From positions 558,001-622,000 of the forward strand of contig JAHEWK010000012.1 of the NCBI GenBank assembly GCA_020740775.1: a stretch of DNA of 64,000 nt, read 5' to 3'. The notes under the pieces are model-generated. The model saw nothing but the letters and a program-made list of their open reading frames with translations. It did no database searches and was not told the DNA's origin. Made by a program: the position numbers and the translations under genes. The DNA comes from Ilyonectria destructans (lineage: Eukaryota > Ascomycota > Sordariomycetes > Hypocreales > Nectriaceae). Each line of letters opens with the position of its first letter. Positions within the stretch are counted from its first letter, which is position 1. Positions 1-12,290 of the stretch are shown piece by piece.

Positions 1-60
1 GCGGTTCCAGCCCGTTGCTTGGTAGAAGGCGCTTTGGACATAGTCCATAAACTCGCGCAT
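1..60 (-). CDS. mdm10: Mdm10, N-terminal 20 codons (partial, continues past left edge)
   Basis: The minus strand from position 60 reads MREFMDYVQSAFY followed by an ATGWNR motif and stays open to the first base. This is the conserved N-terminus of Mdm10 in filamentous ascomycetes. Mdm10 is a mitochondrial outer-membrane beta-barrel. It is a subunit of the ERMES complex that tethers ER to mitochondria for lipid exchange, and it also joins the SAM complex for barrel assembly. Only the first 20 residues are here, so the identification rests on this short but distinctive start. The ATG at 60 is the only plausible start. The gene's promoter lies in the following bases on the plus-strand numbering. 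Confidence 0.8.
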   Translation of the reverse strand, partial: MREFMDYVQSAFYQATGWNR

Positions 61-3000
61 TTCAACGCGCGATGCACATGCCTTCGCGAGTGCGACAGGC
101 CGCTACTCTAGGTGGAATTCGGATCGAGAGCTGTTGTCTAAGATGCAACGGGTTGCGACGGGTTGCCGTGAGATGTTGTTCGGAGTGACGTTGGTGGTGT
201 TGGAGCTAAACTTTATGGGGCGGGAGATTATCGGGGAAATGTCTATTCGGGTTACCCTATACCCAAGCACCCGCCATTTTGCGCAAAGATCATGAGATGT
301 TCAACCGTAAGATTGACATTGAAGAGTAGAGAGTAGAGGGTTTCGATAAGACTTGGTTCAAATTATTCTATATCGCTATTTTTCTCTTCTGAGTGGCAAT
401 ACACCACGAGGCTTTATGACACTATCTACTGGGAGGGTGTGAAAGCTTCAGTAACAGGAGCCGTACCTATACAATAAGCTTGAGCCCGATGCATGCGACG
501 TCTGTTTTTTACGCTGCCGTCAGAAAAGTATGCCTTAATCTCTTGATTAATTATCTTGAGATTCCTGGCACAAACATTACCTTTTCTAGTCAAGGATTTT
601 CCATCAAGATCAACTAGGCCAAGGTCACAATCGCTGAATTGGAACAAGATTCGGAATCAAAACACTCAAACGCCTCGAACAAGAATTTATCAACAGCAGT
701 GTCAAGGTGTTTTCCCCGTACGTAGGACGCTTTTTTGTCATATTAGAAAATAGTACACTATAGTTGCGAAGATCTTGATCTCCTAACGACTCCTATGTAC
801 GAAAGAGAATGCAGCTGGACATGGCCCTTCTAGCATCAAAGAACTCCTCGAGGCTGTTGTTAATATTTACAAACTGGAATTGCTCATACAGGTACTCACG
901 CCATTTAACCGTGCTTGGTTTGATGCCGATGCCAACTCTCCTGCCAGTGTAGACGGATCTTCTTCTAACATTGTCTTTACTTGTAATGTCGCATTAGAAA
1001 GAAATGAAGTCATCTGGCTCACTTCATAAAAATCCCAATATAGCAAACTATGACGATAAAGAACAGCGATCAGGTTATCCCCATAACCAGATGGTAGCAT
1101 TAGCTACTTGGGTAGGATGGTCTGATTTCCCATAAGACATGTGTTTGGTAGATTCGGGTGAGTCGTTTCCAGTTGATAAAGCCCATCAACCCTCGCGCAA
1201 TCATTCCATTTGAGACTGGGGAAGTATTATTCTGGACTCCTTTGCCTATCAACATGGCTTGTGGAGGGGCGGGCTGCTTAGCCAGTATATATCTATCTTC
1301 ATTCTTACCATCGCAGGGATATTCACCTACCAGCTACGTGGAACAACCTTCTTTAGGTGCCTGCTTGTTTTACTAGACATACATTTCCCGTTTGGCGATA
1401 CCGACGACATGTGCATCAACGTCAAAATATGGGCGGGCATGGGGCCACGACCTTCAACATGGTGGGCTCAATGGCGTCGGATGGCAGGAGTGACAACTCA
1501 GATGAGGAAATCTTTCATGAGTTTATCAGGACCTCTTACCAAGGAATTAGACTTACGTTTCACTAGCTGAGGAGTCATTACATTGGTTAAAATCTATCCG
1601 TCGTGACCATGCTTGAATCCCGTCAAGATACCGTCATCTCAAATACCGAGATGAATGAAGATTACGAAAAGTCCGAGTACGCGGAAGATAACAACCAAGC
1701 ATTGAGGCGCCTGTTGAACTTGATGTTGGGCTGATGCAGGACAAATCGCACAAGCGTCGTCAAGACCAAGATACGGCCTCATTCATTCAATGGGTTGATC
1801 CCTAGAGAGCCTCGGGGCGATCGGACATGGAGGGCTTGGGTGCGAAGGAATAGCTGTTAATGCAAATGTTCAATTTAATGCTCGTCCGAGAGCAAAAGGC
1901 ACCCTGCGCGGAGAAATACAGTGCACCTGTCAGCACAGGTCTATTCCCAACTCAACGACGAAGCAATGAGATGTTTCCTCTTCTTATTCTTCAATTAATG
2001 GCCTTTCCCGATAAAGAGCACATGCCTTGGGATGGAATATTTTGCGCAGCATCGGATGACGGAAGCCTGATCAGACATTGCCATACATGATTTAAGGGGT
2101 TTTCTTTCTAGGATCACTGATGACAGGGGGGATTCGGCTCATAAGGCGCGGAGCCGCTTGACGCCACGCGAGGCTCTGGCAAGCGATGTTTATGACATGG
2201 GCGGATGAGCCCCAGGCCAATCGCTTCGACGCAACCGCGTGGCACAGAAAACGAGGACACCCTCTCGCAGTTTCGGAGCCGCACCTGCATTTGAATCGCC
2301 CGAGTTACCAGGGACTGAAATCATCGTCATGCGTGACCCTGGCTCAGAGTCTCTCCTTGGTGATGTCGATGCTCCTTACCTTTGGGTAGCAGAGAGTCTC
2401 AGATGGGAATCTCAGCTCACAATTGCATCAGACCACCCCACAACAAATGCCAAAGAGAGCACAGGCAAAGGTTATCCCCGTATTCGCAGGGATGTTCACG
2501 ATTTCCCTCAAACTCGAATGGTCTACCTGGGGTGCGGGGATTGCACGCCCGCAGTATCGTCTACTCGTATTAAGTGACCTTGCACGCGCATCATCCTGGC
2601 TTTGCACCAGTCGAATGAGGTACGAGTCCCCTGCAGCACGGATCTTACATGTAATCTCAAGATCAGCTGAAGCTTGGCTTTTAGTCTACAGCAGGCTGAC
2701 ATGCAGTACCGTTTGGAACGCGGGGGCTAAGTTGGCCGATTACTCAATAAAAAGCCACATGTGGTTCTGGAATGTGATGATTGGGGTGGCAGTGGCGGAA
2801 TGGCTTGACGGTATCCGCGTGATCGACACTGAAGCGCACATCTCAGCCAGTGGTGCTGATGGTCGAGTCTCAGCGATCTTGTCTAACAGCTCTTCTCTGA
2901 ATGCTACGGTCTGGTTGTAACCTCGCTTACAATGGTGAAGTCCGGGCAATGGAAGTCCGTTGCACGGATGTCAATTCCCGCTCCCCAGAGGTTCGATGAT

Positions 3001-3744
3001 GCCTGCATACCCGTCCCCGGGACCTGTCAGGGACCGATGCAAAAGATTTCAAGAGCCCCAAGGATTCTTGACTCGTGAGAATTTGGGACTTGTTCGTTGA
3101 TCTGCTGTAGAACGCCCTAATGCAACGGGTATCAAGGGGTTGCATGCGGGCGAGTGGGTGGAATGGGGGAACCAGCGGATGCGGGGGAGGGAGGCGCAGG
3201 GAACCAGTTGACCGGGGAAGCGAGCACGGAGATGGCTGAGTCCGGGGAAAACCTGGAGTCCCTGAAGCAATTACGGCCGACTGTTGGCTGACTCGATGAC
3301 GGTTGGGCCTCCTGAACGATTACTCCGTATTTAGGTCGACGACGGAGTGTCATCCGATATTATCTGTTGGCTTGCAACTCCCGCTCGCCCGTCCCCCGCC
3401 CTGATCCTTGCTAGGGGATGTGGAGACGCAGGCACAGCGAGGTGGCCTGGTTTTGCTTTTTGTGGTAGTTAGTTGCGTAGTTAGTTGCTGGGATGCCGCC
3501 ATTAGCGACGATCGGATGTGGAACCGACTGGGACAAGGCTCTCGTTGCGTTCAGATCGAGGTTACTACGAGTTAAGGGAATCCCGGCTTGAGCCTTCACC
3601 GATGGATGCGCAAGATCTGGTTCCTTGATACTGTGTATGTTTCTTTGGGTATCCGTACATACATACTCATTACATTAGCCTTGTCGCTGGCGATGCCTTC
3701 TAGCTCTAATAGATATAATAAAGAATCATGATCAAATGCATGAT
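61..3744. other. Intergenic, no supported gene
   Basis: This 3.7-kb stretch contains the mdm10 promoter (near 61-400) and the 3' flank of the membrane protein gene ending at 3745. The open frames present, the longest being 165 codons at 2423-2920 on the plus strand, lack splice signals, recognisable domains and natural-looking protein composition. Some may be decayed coding sequence, but nothing can be named. I see no RNA gene or terminal repeats. Confidence 0.5.
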
Positions 3745-5011
3745 CTATCGTGCGTGTTGGATAGTAAACGACTCCTGGTTGCCCGCATGCTTGGTCGAGC
3801 TGGCCTCGCTGACAGCCCTCTCGTGGTGCTCTGGGATATCGTCCTCCTCGCCATTGGGTCCAACGCGCACAATCTCCGTTACAACTGTCTTCTTGATTCC
3901 CTCGAGGTTCTGACGCTCCTTGAGCTCCATCTCGTCCTCCTCGCCGAGCTCGATGTGCGTTCTGTTCAGGGTTGCGCCGAATCGGCTGTGATTTGGGCGG
4001 GATCCAGTCTGGTGGGTTCGAGATCGGGTGTTGGAGCTGTACTCGTGTGATCCCTCGTTGTTGCTGGCACGGACGACCTTTCCGATGAGATCGGCCATGT
4101 TCATCTCGATATGGAGCTTGAGAAGATAGACGAGAGGGTGGAACTGGACGTAGCTGTGGGGAGTGTGAGTGGAAATGCATAAGCCACAGGACTAGGGGAA
4201 ACCTACACGAAGCTGTTGGGCAGAGACATCATACCAATAAGAAGGATCTATAGCAAGGTTAGCACAATTCGTCATCTTCAAGTATAGCGGTTTGAGACTT
4301 ACATCTAGGGCAATAGAGATGGCGACAAGGAACAAGTTCATCTGGTACAGTCGGTTGTACTTGTGCAGACCGTTGGCGATAAGACGCTTCTTGACGACCC
4401 AGATGAAGTAGAAGTTGAGAACAGCATCCATAATGGCGAAAATAACCTTTTCGCAACGATCCCAAATGTTGTTGATGGCGATATACTGCTCGCTGATTTG
4501 GAGACGGGCAGGCACCCAAATGCAGAACACACTGATGTTGATGGCGAAGAGAATAAGGAAACAGGTCCATTTCAGCTTGGTTGCGTTGGCGCGAATCAAC
4601 ATGAGCAAGCCTACTCGGTTGATAATGATCTGAATGAGGCATTGCACCTGGGTAGACCAAAAGACAACTGAATTGAGAGGTTAGTATCTGGTTGTTTGTG
4701 ATCCATGAGATGGGGCTCATCGTACTGATGAAGAAGTAAAACTGGAAGCTGGGCTCGATGATTCCGCGAAGATAGAGCCAAACCATGACACCAAGGACGG
4801 AACTCGAGATAATCTCGGCCCAAATCATGAGGACGTAAATGGTCAACCGCTTTCGTCTGTTGATGGAGGACCTCGACTGTCGGAAGGCCTTGGCGCAGTT
4901 AAAGACGGTGACACCCAGGGTCAAGCCCCAGATGATGGACGCAATGTTCATATCATCCTCACTCGGGGCTTCGAGCTTGAAGTTCTCTGGCACGAGGAAT
5001 CCGCGACCCAT
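3745..5011 (-). CDS. Seven-helix fungal integral membrane protein, function unknown
   Basis: Four exons join in frame: 5011-4726, 4667-4303, 4247-4207 and 4153-3745, giving 366 residues. Introns have good signals (gtacga/ttcag; gtaagt with gctaac and ctatag; gtaggt/cacag). The start is MGRGFLVPENF. The in-frame sequence upstream of this ATG back to 5230 looks like leader, not protein. Seven hydrophobic segments are visible, from NIASIIWGLTLG to YVQFHPLVYLLKL. A long hydrophilic, probably cytosolic tail follows, rich in Glu and Arg (IELGEEDEMELKERQ). I recall this architecture and start from a widespread uncharacterised Sordariomycete family. It is not a Pth11 type: no CFEM region or signal peptide is seen. 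The substrate or ligand is unknown. Confidence 0.8.
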
Positions 5012-8000
5012 CTCGACTGCTGTGCCGCGCACTCGGATGTCGTTTTTCGTCTGGTCGTGTGGTTCGTGGGGGTCGTCCCGGGAGATTGAAGGCGTGTGAG
5101 ACAAATGAACAAGCAGAAGAAGCAAAAACCGGAATCCAACAACACCTTGTGATACCGAGAGCAAAAGGAAAGAATGTCCGGGGCAATGCCGTGTGGAGGC
5201 GGCGACAACGGGTTTCTTTAGAAGGCTCACAGAGCCCTGGAGTCCGAGTCCGAGTGCCCCCTCCCAAACAATAGCTTGTCGACGACTAACTGTACGACGG
5301 CGTCTAGGGGCTCCATTTTCTCACCACGGCCCAGGCTCTTACTGGAGAAGCTTGACAGCTCGTTGCGGGCGGTGGTGCGAGTCGTGTCCCTGGTCCCGGG
5401 GGTGTCGATTTGGGCTGCCGGAAGCTGGAGCCATGACACCCACGACCAGGACTAAAAGCTGCATACTGGCCTCTCCTTGGACTCTTCTAACATGGAGCGG
5501 ACGCCGCCACCCGATCCGCCGAGCCCAGTGCGCTGAGCGCATGGCGAGACGTGATACGGCGGCGACGGGATTGACAGTGCGCTAAAGACTTTCAGCACAG
5601 CCAGTCTGCGTGGCAATAGTGTGCTACAGCAGGGGGGCTCTGCTCTATGATTTGCGTGTCCGTCCCTTCGACAGTGATGTTCGCGGCTGGGAAGGGAGAT
5701 TAGATTCTGGAATGAGCCTGGAAGTGAGGATCGCTTCCAGAGAAGAGAAACAGACATTGCCTTGCTTTGGATTGCTCTGGATTGCCTCCAGCTGGTTTCG
5801 CCAAGCAAACGGGCGGCTGGATACGCCGGAAGCTTGTCATGGCCACAATCTGGATCTGCAGGACTAATACGCAGCACCAAAGGTACAAGCAGGCCTCGCC
5901 CCTCAAATCGGCTCTTCATCTCATCTACAGCCTGCTGCCAGGGCTCAATTGACCCTGACCTGGCCGTCTCCGGCAGCCCGACTCCTAGCAGGATCCTGGT
6001 CAAATTAGCCCTCCCTCACCAACGCGTGGCTTTGCGCGGCCCGGTACGAGTCAGTGTCTCGCAGGCCGCCGCCGTGATCGACACTAGGCCCCGCCAACGC
6101 AGTAAACCCAGCGATACGTAACGTAGTAGGGTCGAGCGAGGGACTTTTGGTGTGAAATCGCCTGGCAGTGGCAGGAGGGAACGGTTGGAAATGGGATGGC
6201 GGCATGGTGGCTGATTCATTCAGCCTTCGCTCGATGCACCACCCGAGGATTTGGATTGACGAAATGGAGTCCCGATGAGGCCACTTTTGCATTATACCAC
6301 ACAGACATGTTCCAGACTTCCCCAGAACCCCAGACAAACCCCGCGAAGTTGTAATAGATGTGCCGCAGCATCACAACAGGATGTAACCCAGCCCAGATTC
6401 AAAGGATCCTCTGTACGGTGTTTCCTCGAACGGACATTGATCTCTCCAAGGCCCGTTTTTTTTCTTCATCATCGGGTTACAAATCTTAGTACGGATAGGC
6501 TGACTGCCGGATGATCTTCATCATCCCGCTCTGCCGCTGGTGTCAGCGCCGTGTCAGCGCCGTCTGCCCCGATTTCTCGTCGGAATCTCCCATCTGTGGA
6601 CTGAAGATTCTTTTGGATGCTCTCCCGGTGCAGAGACCAGGAAACGATCCACGCCGCTACCGGTCTCCACCGCCCCGGCCCGAATCTTGAGCGTCCTCTG
6701 GCTCTCTGCTTCTCTCTGGCTGTCACTCCAGCACCCGGAGCATCTCGTACGACTTCCTAGGGCCCAGATGTCGGGACTATCGGTGCGGTGGCTTGCGTGT
6801 GAGGCCCTCAGCTTCACTGAGGCTAGTGTATCATGGCCAATTTGTGTGCCTGGCTACTGACTAGCACCGCGAGTCCGCCGTTAATGCCGTTGCGAACAGA
6901 TGGTCAGCTAGCCTACCACTACCGACCATCTCGGGTCTTCTGCTGCCGACTTGCTTATCTGGTCGGCTTTGCCAAGGCGATCTCTTGGCTACGTCTGAGT
7001 AGCAATGCTTCAGGTAGTGGGAGGCACGTCAACAGCCATGCGGGTAAGGCTGTCGGTCGTGACTCGCGACCCTAGGCCAGCCACGGCGGAGGATTCCTTC
7101 CACGTCTCACTTGCAGCGTCTGATCGCCTGGATGGTGACTAAATGATTCTTCGAAACCGGCACAGCATGCGGCGGCTCGGTCGGTTGCCACACGACACGG
7201 TGCCGGTTCATGCCCTCATCACGTCTGAGCTTTGCCACAGTTCTCGGGCGCAGGTACACCGACATGCCTCAACATCATTTATTTCAGTTTTAATCCAAGT
7301 GTTTTTGTGGGCGGTGGGCGTGGAGACAGATGCAAATCTGACGTCTAAATGAGCAGGCCTCTCCCCTGCCAGACGGGGCTTGAGCGCCAGCGTATGGGCG
7401 ATGGTATGCGATGGTCATATTACTCCACGATTCATTGCTTTAGCAGGCATTGAGGCATCGAGTCATTGTGCTTATTCCCCGTAATTCTGGTTTCAATACG
7501 GGTCGTCATTATTGACATCATGGATAGCCCTGTCGGCGATGGGGCTCTTGCTAGGATTTACCAATGGAGTTTGATCGACGTTCTTCTCCCAAAACAGCGT
7601 CCCTGTCCCAAAAGAAACTCTAATACAGGGGCCCTGACTGGTTCCACCTCCTCGCGAAGTTGAACTACACAGGGCAAGCGGCATTTCGCCGGGTGGCGGT
7701 CGATGGGACAACGCCAAGAGGCAGCTAACACAGCGCCAGTCCGAGCACATGTGGACTTCTAATGCGTAGTAAGTGGTGGTGATACGAGTTTCCAGGCCGC
7801 TCACACGCCGCTCGCACGCCGCTCGCACGCCTATTCTAGCACGCACGGTCTGGCGCTTTCGTTTCGCAAGCTGATGCTAAAAACATAAACGTGGCACGGC
7901 GAGCCATGTGTCATCGCCCCGGCTTCGCGCAAATTCCCCTTTTAACTCTTGACTTTGCTGCCGCGTGCTTCACACGTTGCTTCCCTCTGTCGGCCACGTG

Positions 8001-9281
8001 TGACTACTGCGTAGTAGGGCTCGGACTTCGCGCCATCCCTTCCCTCGCGTTATTCCCACGTGTGCTCTCTGCTCAATGACTCGCAGAGGCTTACTTCATC
8101 ACAAGAGTGTCGGACTCAGGGGCCGACGATCAGCAGTACGACGTTGCAGCTACGGCCTGAAGGAGTGGTCTAGATGAAGCCAAGAGTCTTCTCACCAAAC
8201 GTCCACACCGTTAGACCATTCGCGCCTCTGGCTTTTGCTAGGGCCTTAATAGAACGCCGAGGATTTTTTTTCTCTTCAAGCGTGATTAGACTATCTAATC
8301 GAACTAGCGGGCTTCTGGTCTGTCGCCGGACGGGAGCCGCGCACTAGAAGGAGGAGTTCCAGCGCCATCTCATCGCCAGTGACATTCTTGCCGCCCGCCC
8401 GGTCAGGGTCACCCGTTGGCCCGGGTCACTTGGTTACTCGGACTACTCTCCGGTGTGACGACTTGGAAACCAAGAATCACACTCTCTTGTTTCTTTGGAT
8501 AGTTGCTCATGTTGGTCGAAGGACTCATTCTCGGCGCAATACTACTTGGTAAAATTCTACATAATTTAACCCGGTGGTCGCAATACGATGAAGAGCCAAT
8601 GAAGAACCAAGAGGCTAGTAGATAAGGCCCATGATGAAAAACCGTATCGCGGCGTAATGCTCCTTCAACAACTTGGCAACCCCCTTTCTATGATTAGTAG
8701 AGAGGCGCTTGGAAAATTGCGCGGCTAGACGAGGGTACATCTTTTGCCGGAACCGTCAACTGCATTTGGATACGCGGAGACTAAGCGCAATGTCTCGCCT
8801 CACCCTATCCCCAGGGGGAGTTAGCTAACGCAGCTGAGGGAGCTTGGCCAGGCATTCTACGTACATGATTTAGACCATGCTGTAGATTGAGAATACGGGC
8901 GAGGAGATTTGTTCCGATTGCCCTTGCGTCAGACGTCGGGGTTTGAACTGGAGACGTAATATCAGTGCTGTACATTCTTTCTCGAGGCAGTTCATCCGCC
9001 ATTTCCTCAACAGCCAGTACTCGTATTGTCCCAGTTGCGATGAGGAGTGTAGTGAATGTTTAGTAACGGGCACTGAGGATGATACTCTTCTCGTTGTTAG
9101 CCAAGTGGAGATAGTACATTATAAAAGGACTCGAAAACGCGATCCATATTGCCACGAAACACTCCTTACTCTCATTCAACTCATTGGGCTCTTCAAGTCG
9201 TCGACAGAGGCATCAAGCATTCCTGCGCATTCTCCTCCGAGCCGCTTAGTAGTGAATATCGGGGCCGGCAATCACCAATCA
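5012..9281. other. Gene-free stretch, 4.3 kb
   Basis: About the first 250 bases are likely the leader and promoter of the membrane protein gene that starts at 5011. Beyond that there are only short overlapping open frames on both strands without splice signals or recognisable motifs. A 10-bp tandem repeat (unit CCGCTCGCAC, about three copies) lies near 7798-7831. No tRNA, transposon ends or conserved protein fragment could be supported. Confidence 0.5.
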
Positions 9282-9370
9282 GGGCGAATGGTTTAGTGGT
9301 ATAATACTCCCTTAGCATGTTTCGTCTGAATATCTGGGAGTGGTCCAGGGTTCGATTCCCTGTTCGTCCA
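9282..9370 (+). tRNA. tRNA-Ala(AGC) with 17-nt intron
   Basis: A full cloverleaf can be drawn. The acceptor stem GGGCGAA pairs with TTCGTCC and contains the G3:U70 wobble that defines alanine tRNAs; the discriminator is A. The D arm is in GGTTTAGTGGTATAAT. The anticodon stem is CTCCC/GGGAG with loop TTAGCA then T, anticodon AGC. The T arm is CAGGG TTCGATT CCCTG. A 17-nt intron (9318-9334) sits directly after position 37, the standard site for nuclear tRNA introns. The internal B box is GGTTCGATTCC. A T-rich pol III terminator begins 30 bases downstream. Confidence 0.93.
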
Positions 9371-9399
9371 ACATATGTGGTTTAAATCCACTGATTATC

Positions 9400-9411
9400 C
9401 TTTCTTTTTGC
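9400..9411 (+). terminator. Pol III terminator of tRNA-Ala
   Basis: CTTTCTTTTTGC lies 29 bases past the discriminator. The run of five T residues preceded by TTTC is a typical pol III stop. The same 12 bases follow the tRNA-Glu and the 5S gene in this window. Confidence 0.7.
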
Positions 9412-10473
9412 CCTCTTGGTCTCTTTATTTTCTTTTTGGATGAATTGATCAGTTCCCATCAATGACAGCCAAAGCGATGAATGTAATATTAAAATAAATC
9501 ACATCCTGAGCAATATTTCATCCGCAAGTTATGCGACAACCCCAGTCAGACAACAGGCAGGTAGTCTTGCATCGGCGGTCCGGATTGATTGTGCTGTTTA
9601 CACGAAGGCGAGAGAACCCGACTCCTATGGAGAGAACTGAGCGAACCTCGCTTCATAAACTGCCTTGAGTCTTCGTCTTACCTCATCCCATCACATCGTT
9701 ACCATCATACCCACCCCACATTACGACTCTACATCGCTCTACAGGGTAGCTTCGTGGGGGAGCCAAAGTGAGAAGGCTCTTACATGCGCGTCTTGGTGGC
9801 TCCCTTTAATTGACCCTCCATCTAGCTGGTGGCCTTTACTTTTAGAAAGACGTCAACATAATACTTTAATGCTGTGGTTGGTTATATGTCGGTGGAAATC
9901 GTTTGTGTGTCAGTTCTCGCTTCCAACTACGCCGTTCGGAAGCAACCGTCACGTCAACCACGGACAACAAAACTTCTCAATATACGTCCCTAAATAAGAA
10001 CCAAATCAATTCTGTTCTCAACTACTGGTAGCTTCACTGGGTGGAAAGGCTGAGCGGATGGTAGCAACAAACCACTGGTCCCAATTCAAAATTGACTCGC
10101 CGACAATCAGAACCCGGGTGGAGAGCGCCGCATATTACAAGCAACTCCAACAGCATCAGGTTTGATCCAGCATTAACATCTTTAAACATTGTACCACTCA
10201 CGGATTGACTGCTTTTCATCTAAATCGTACCACCTTCTCTAACAGTTATGGCATGTTTTTGACCTGTTAACAGACTGCTGAATATTGTGGTTTGGGGGAG
10301 GACCAGGAGCAAACGTACCTAAGACCCACTGAAGGTGGGTCCCTTCTAGCGCCCCATCCCACTGTTGGGGAGTTTCTTGCGACGACCTCTCTACCCGTCC
10401 GCCCTCATGGAAATCAACGACAAACACACAAATTGTTTCCCATTCTTAACGGACCAAAAAGAATGCAATTAAT
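9412..10473. other. Intergenic between two tRNA genes
   Basis: About 1 kb without a supported gene. Short open frames on both strands show no motif, signal peptide or splice structure. The two flanking tRNA genes point toward this interval. Confidence 0.5.
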
Positions 10474-10485
10474 GCAAAAAGAAAG
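10474..10485 (-). terminator. Pol III terminator of tRNA-Glu
   Basis: On the minus strand this reads CTTTCTTTTTGC, 12 bases beyond the 3' end of the tRNA. It is identical to the terminators of the tRNA-Ala and 5S genes. Confidence 0.7.
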
Positions 10486-10497
10486 AGCTTATAACGC

Positions 10498-10583
10498 CTC
10501 CGATACGGGGAATCGAACCCCGGTCGCCGCGGCACATTTTCAGGATGAAAACGCGGAATGATAGTCCACTACACCATATCGGA
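10498..10583 (-). tRNA. tRNA-Glu(UUC) with 13-nt intron
   Basis: The minus strand folds as a cloverleaf. The acceptor stem TCCGATA pairs with TATCGGA, discriminator G. The D arm includes GGTGTAGTGG. The anticodon stem is CCGCG/CGCGG with anticodon TTC, and the T arm is CGGGG TTCGATT CCCCG. A 13-nt intron (10533-10545) interrupts the loop after A37. Acceptor and T-arm sequences match the usual eukaryotic glutamate tRNA. It faces the tRNA-Ala gene convergently, 1.1 kb away. Confidence 0.93.
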
Positions 10584-12290
10584 ATACCGATGATGAGTCG
10601 TTGCGCTCGGTTGATGACGACAAGCCTCGGAATAGGTTCTTATAAGCGATTGAGCAGCCCAAAACGTACTCTTTGGTTTACAAATTCCCACCTCGGTTTC
10701 TATGTCTTTGTTCTTTTTCTGAGCACCCACTGCTCTTCCCCAGAGGTCCCGACTTTCTTCTTCATACACCAGCTGCAGCTGAGCTTGTTCTCGAGCGATC
10801 GCTTCTTGAACTTCAATCACTCGTCACGCGGAAGAGAGGAATGAGATGCGAGGTGTTTCTAATTGACAACCACGTGGTTCGATCATCTCCCCAACCTGGG
10901 TTGGTGTCTTCACAATTGAAAGGCCGTGAGGACCATCGCAGAATGTCAACCAAGCTGAGATTGTGTCTGACTTCTCAATCATGAATGGCGTCCTTTTGAT
11001 CAAGAAATGACATCGATTGACAAGCCAGTATACGACCACAAGTTGTCTTGTTTCAACATTTCCGAGGCCTTCTCCGTTTCCCAGCCCCGCGCACGGCGGA
11101 TCCGCTTGGCCATAGAAGCTGCCACAATAGTACGTGTAGGCAACATGTAAACACGGGATGGGCGCTCTGTGCCGACTGCGACTGTTGCAGGTCGATGGTC
11201 CACTGCTTGTGACCATCCCACTTGGAGAGAGTTTTAAAAGAAATAACGTTTGTCGCCTCCACCTTGCTGATGCAAACCAGAAAGTTACCAATGTAGTCAT
11301 ATGTTCTCTGCCGGCAAGCTTGAAGTTCGGTCACCATCCGAGTGTTGATTTCGTGGACCGTTTGGTTGCGAGATCTGCCAGGTGAATCGGATTCAATCCC
11401 AACTCCGTCAACATGTCAACTGTGGGAAGTAAGAGGGATCCCGACAAGTCCATATCCGCCAAAGCTAGAGTGTCTACCCATTGTATGGACCATACCTCAT
11501 CCATGCTGCGTTAGTAACTGTCGATCTGACAATACTCACCGGTTACGCCTCATTGATCTTTCTTAATTTATTCGTCAAAATACAAGGTGCCAATATCTTT
11601 TTTCCGAATGTTCCCGGCAATTCGGGCAACAAGAACTAAGTGTATTCCTCAATTAGTCTAACCTTGTTGATGTAGTTATTAGTTTCAAAAGTAGGCATCT
11701 TAATGTAGGGAAATGTTAATTCCGCCTCTGTTAGAACAAAGAGCGACAGTTACCCATGGTTGGAAGGGGCGCTAGAACTGAATCTGATAGAGCAGTGTAC
11801 TCCTGCGTTCGAGAACCTCTTAGTATAGGGAAGGCGGTTTCTCTCAGAATACAAACTAAATTCTAAAGAGGGTACTTATTTCACCCCCATCTCCAACCCA
11901 CCGACCCCGCCGCTCCATCGTTTCGGTAAGGTCTCGCTCGTCATGCCGTCCAAGGCGCGCCGCCAGGCGCATCGCGATGCCAAGAAGTAGTCGCGATTTT
12001 CCCGTACCGCCCGTTTCTCTGCCACCGAAGATTGGTGGATGCACTGCTTCCGATGGCGATCAAGGTCCACCTTGAGGGGTTGAAGGCTGCGACACGCAGG
12101 AGTCCCTCACCGAAATGGTAGAGATCAACTGTGTCTTCCCCTAGACCAAGTCTTTGCGCTGTGAACAGTGCAGCCTCTACGGTAATCCTTGCGTGATGTA
12201 GATATTAGAGAAAAATAAAGCTTTACCTAAACTGAAGATTTAGCTAATAATAGTTAGGTTTTAGCGTTAGGATTTATAGTCGACGTTTCC
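10584..12290. other. Gene-free stretch with a possible minus-strand exon relic
   Basis: No intact gene. On the minus strand around 11050-11400 a frame of roughly 90 codons reads like real protein (for example QTVHEINTRMVTELQACRQR), but no start, splice sites or partner exons could be found and I do not recognise it. An AT-rich patch with TTAGG-like runs lies at 12200-12285. This is probably part of the decayed segment that continues to 15.2 kb. Confidence 0.4.

Noticed and set aside
2423..2920. Plus-strand frame of 165 codons
   Set aside because: No homology recalled, no splice signals, opposite-strand frames of similar quality; likely chance or old decay.
8160..8240. tRNA-like D-arm sequence (GGTCTAACGGT) on the minus strand
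   Set aside because: No B box and no matching 3' acceptor strand, so no cloverleaf can be drawn.
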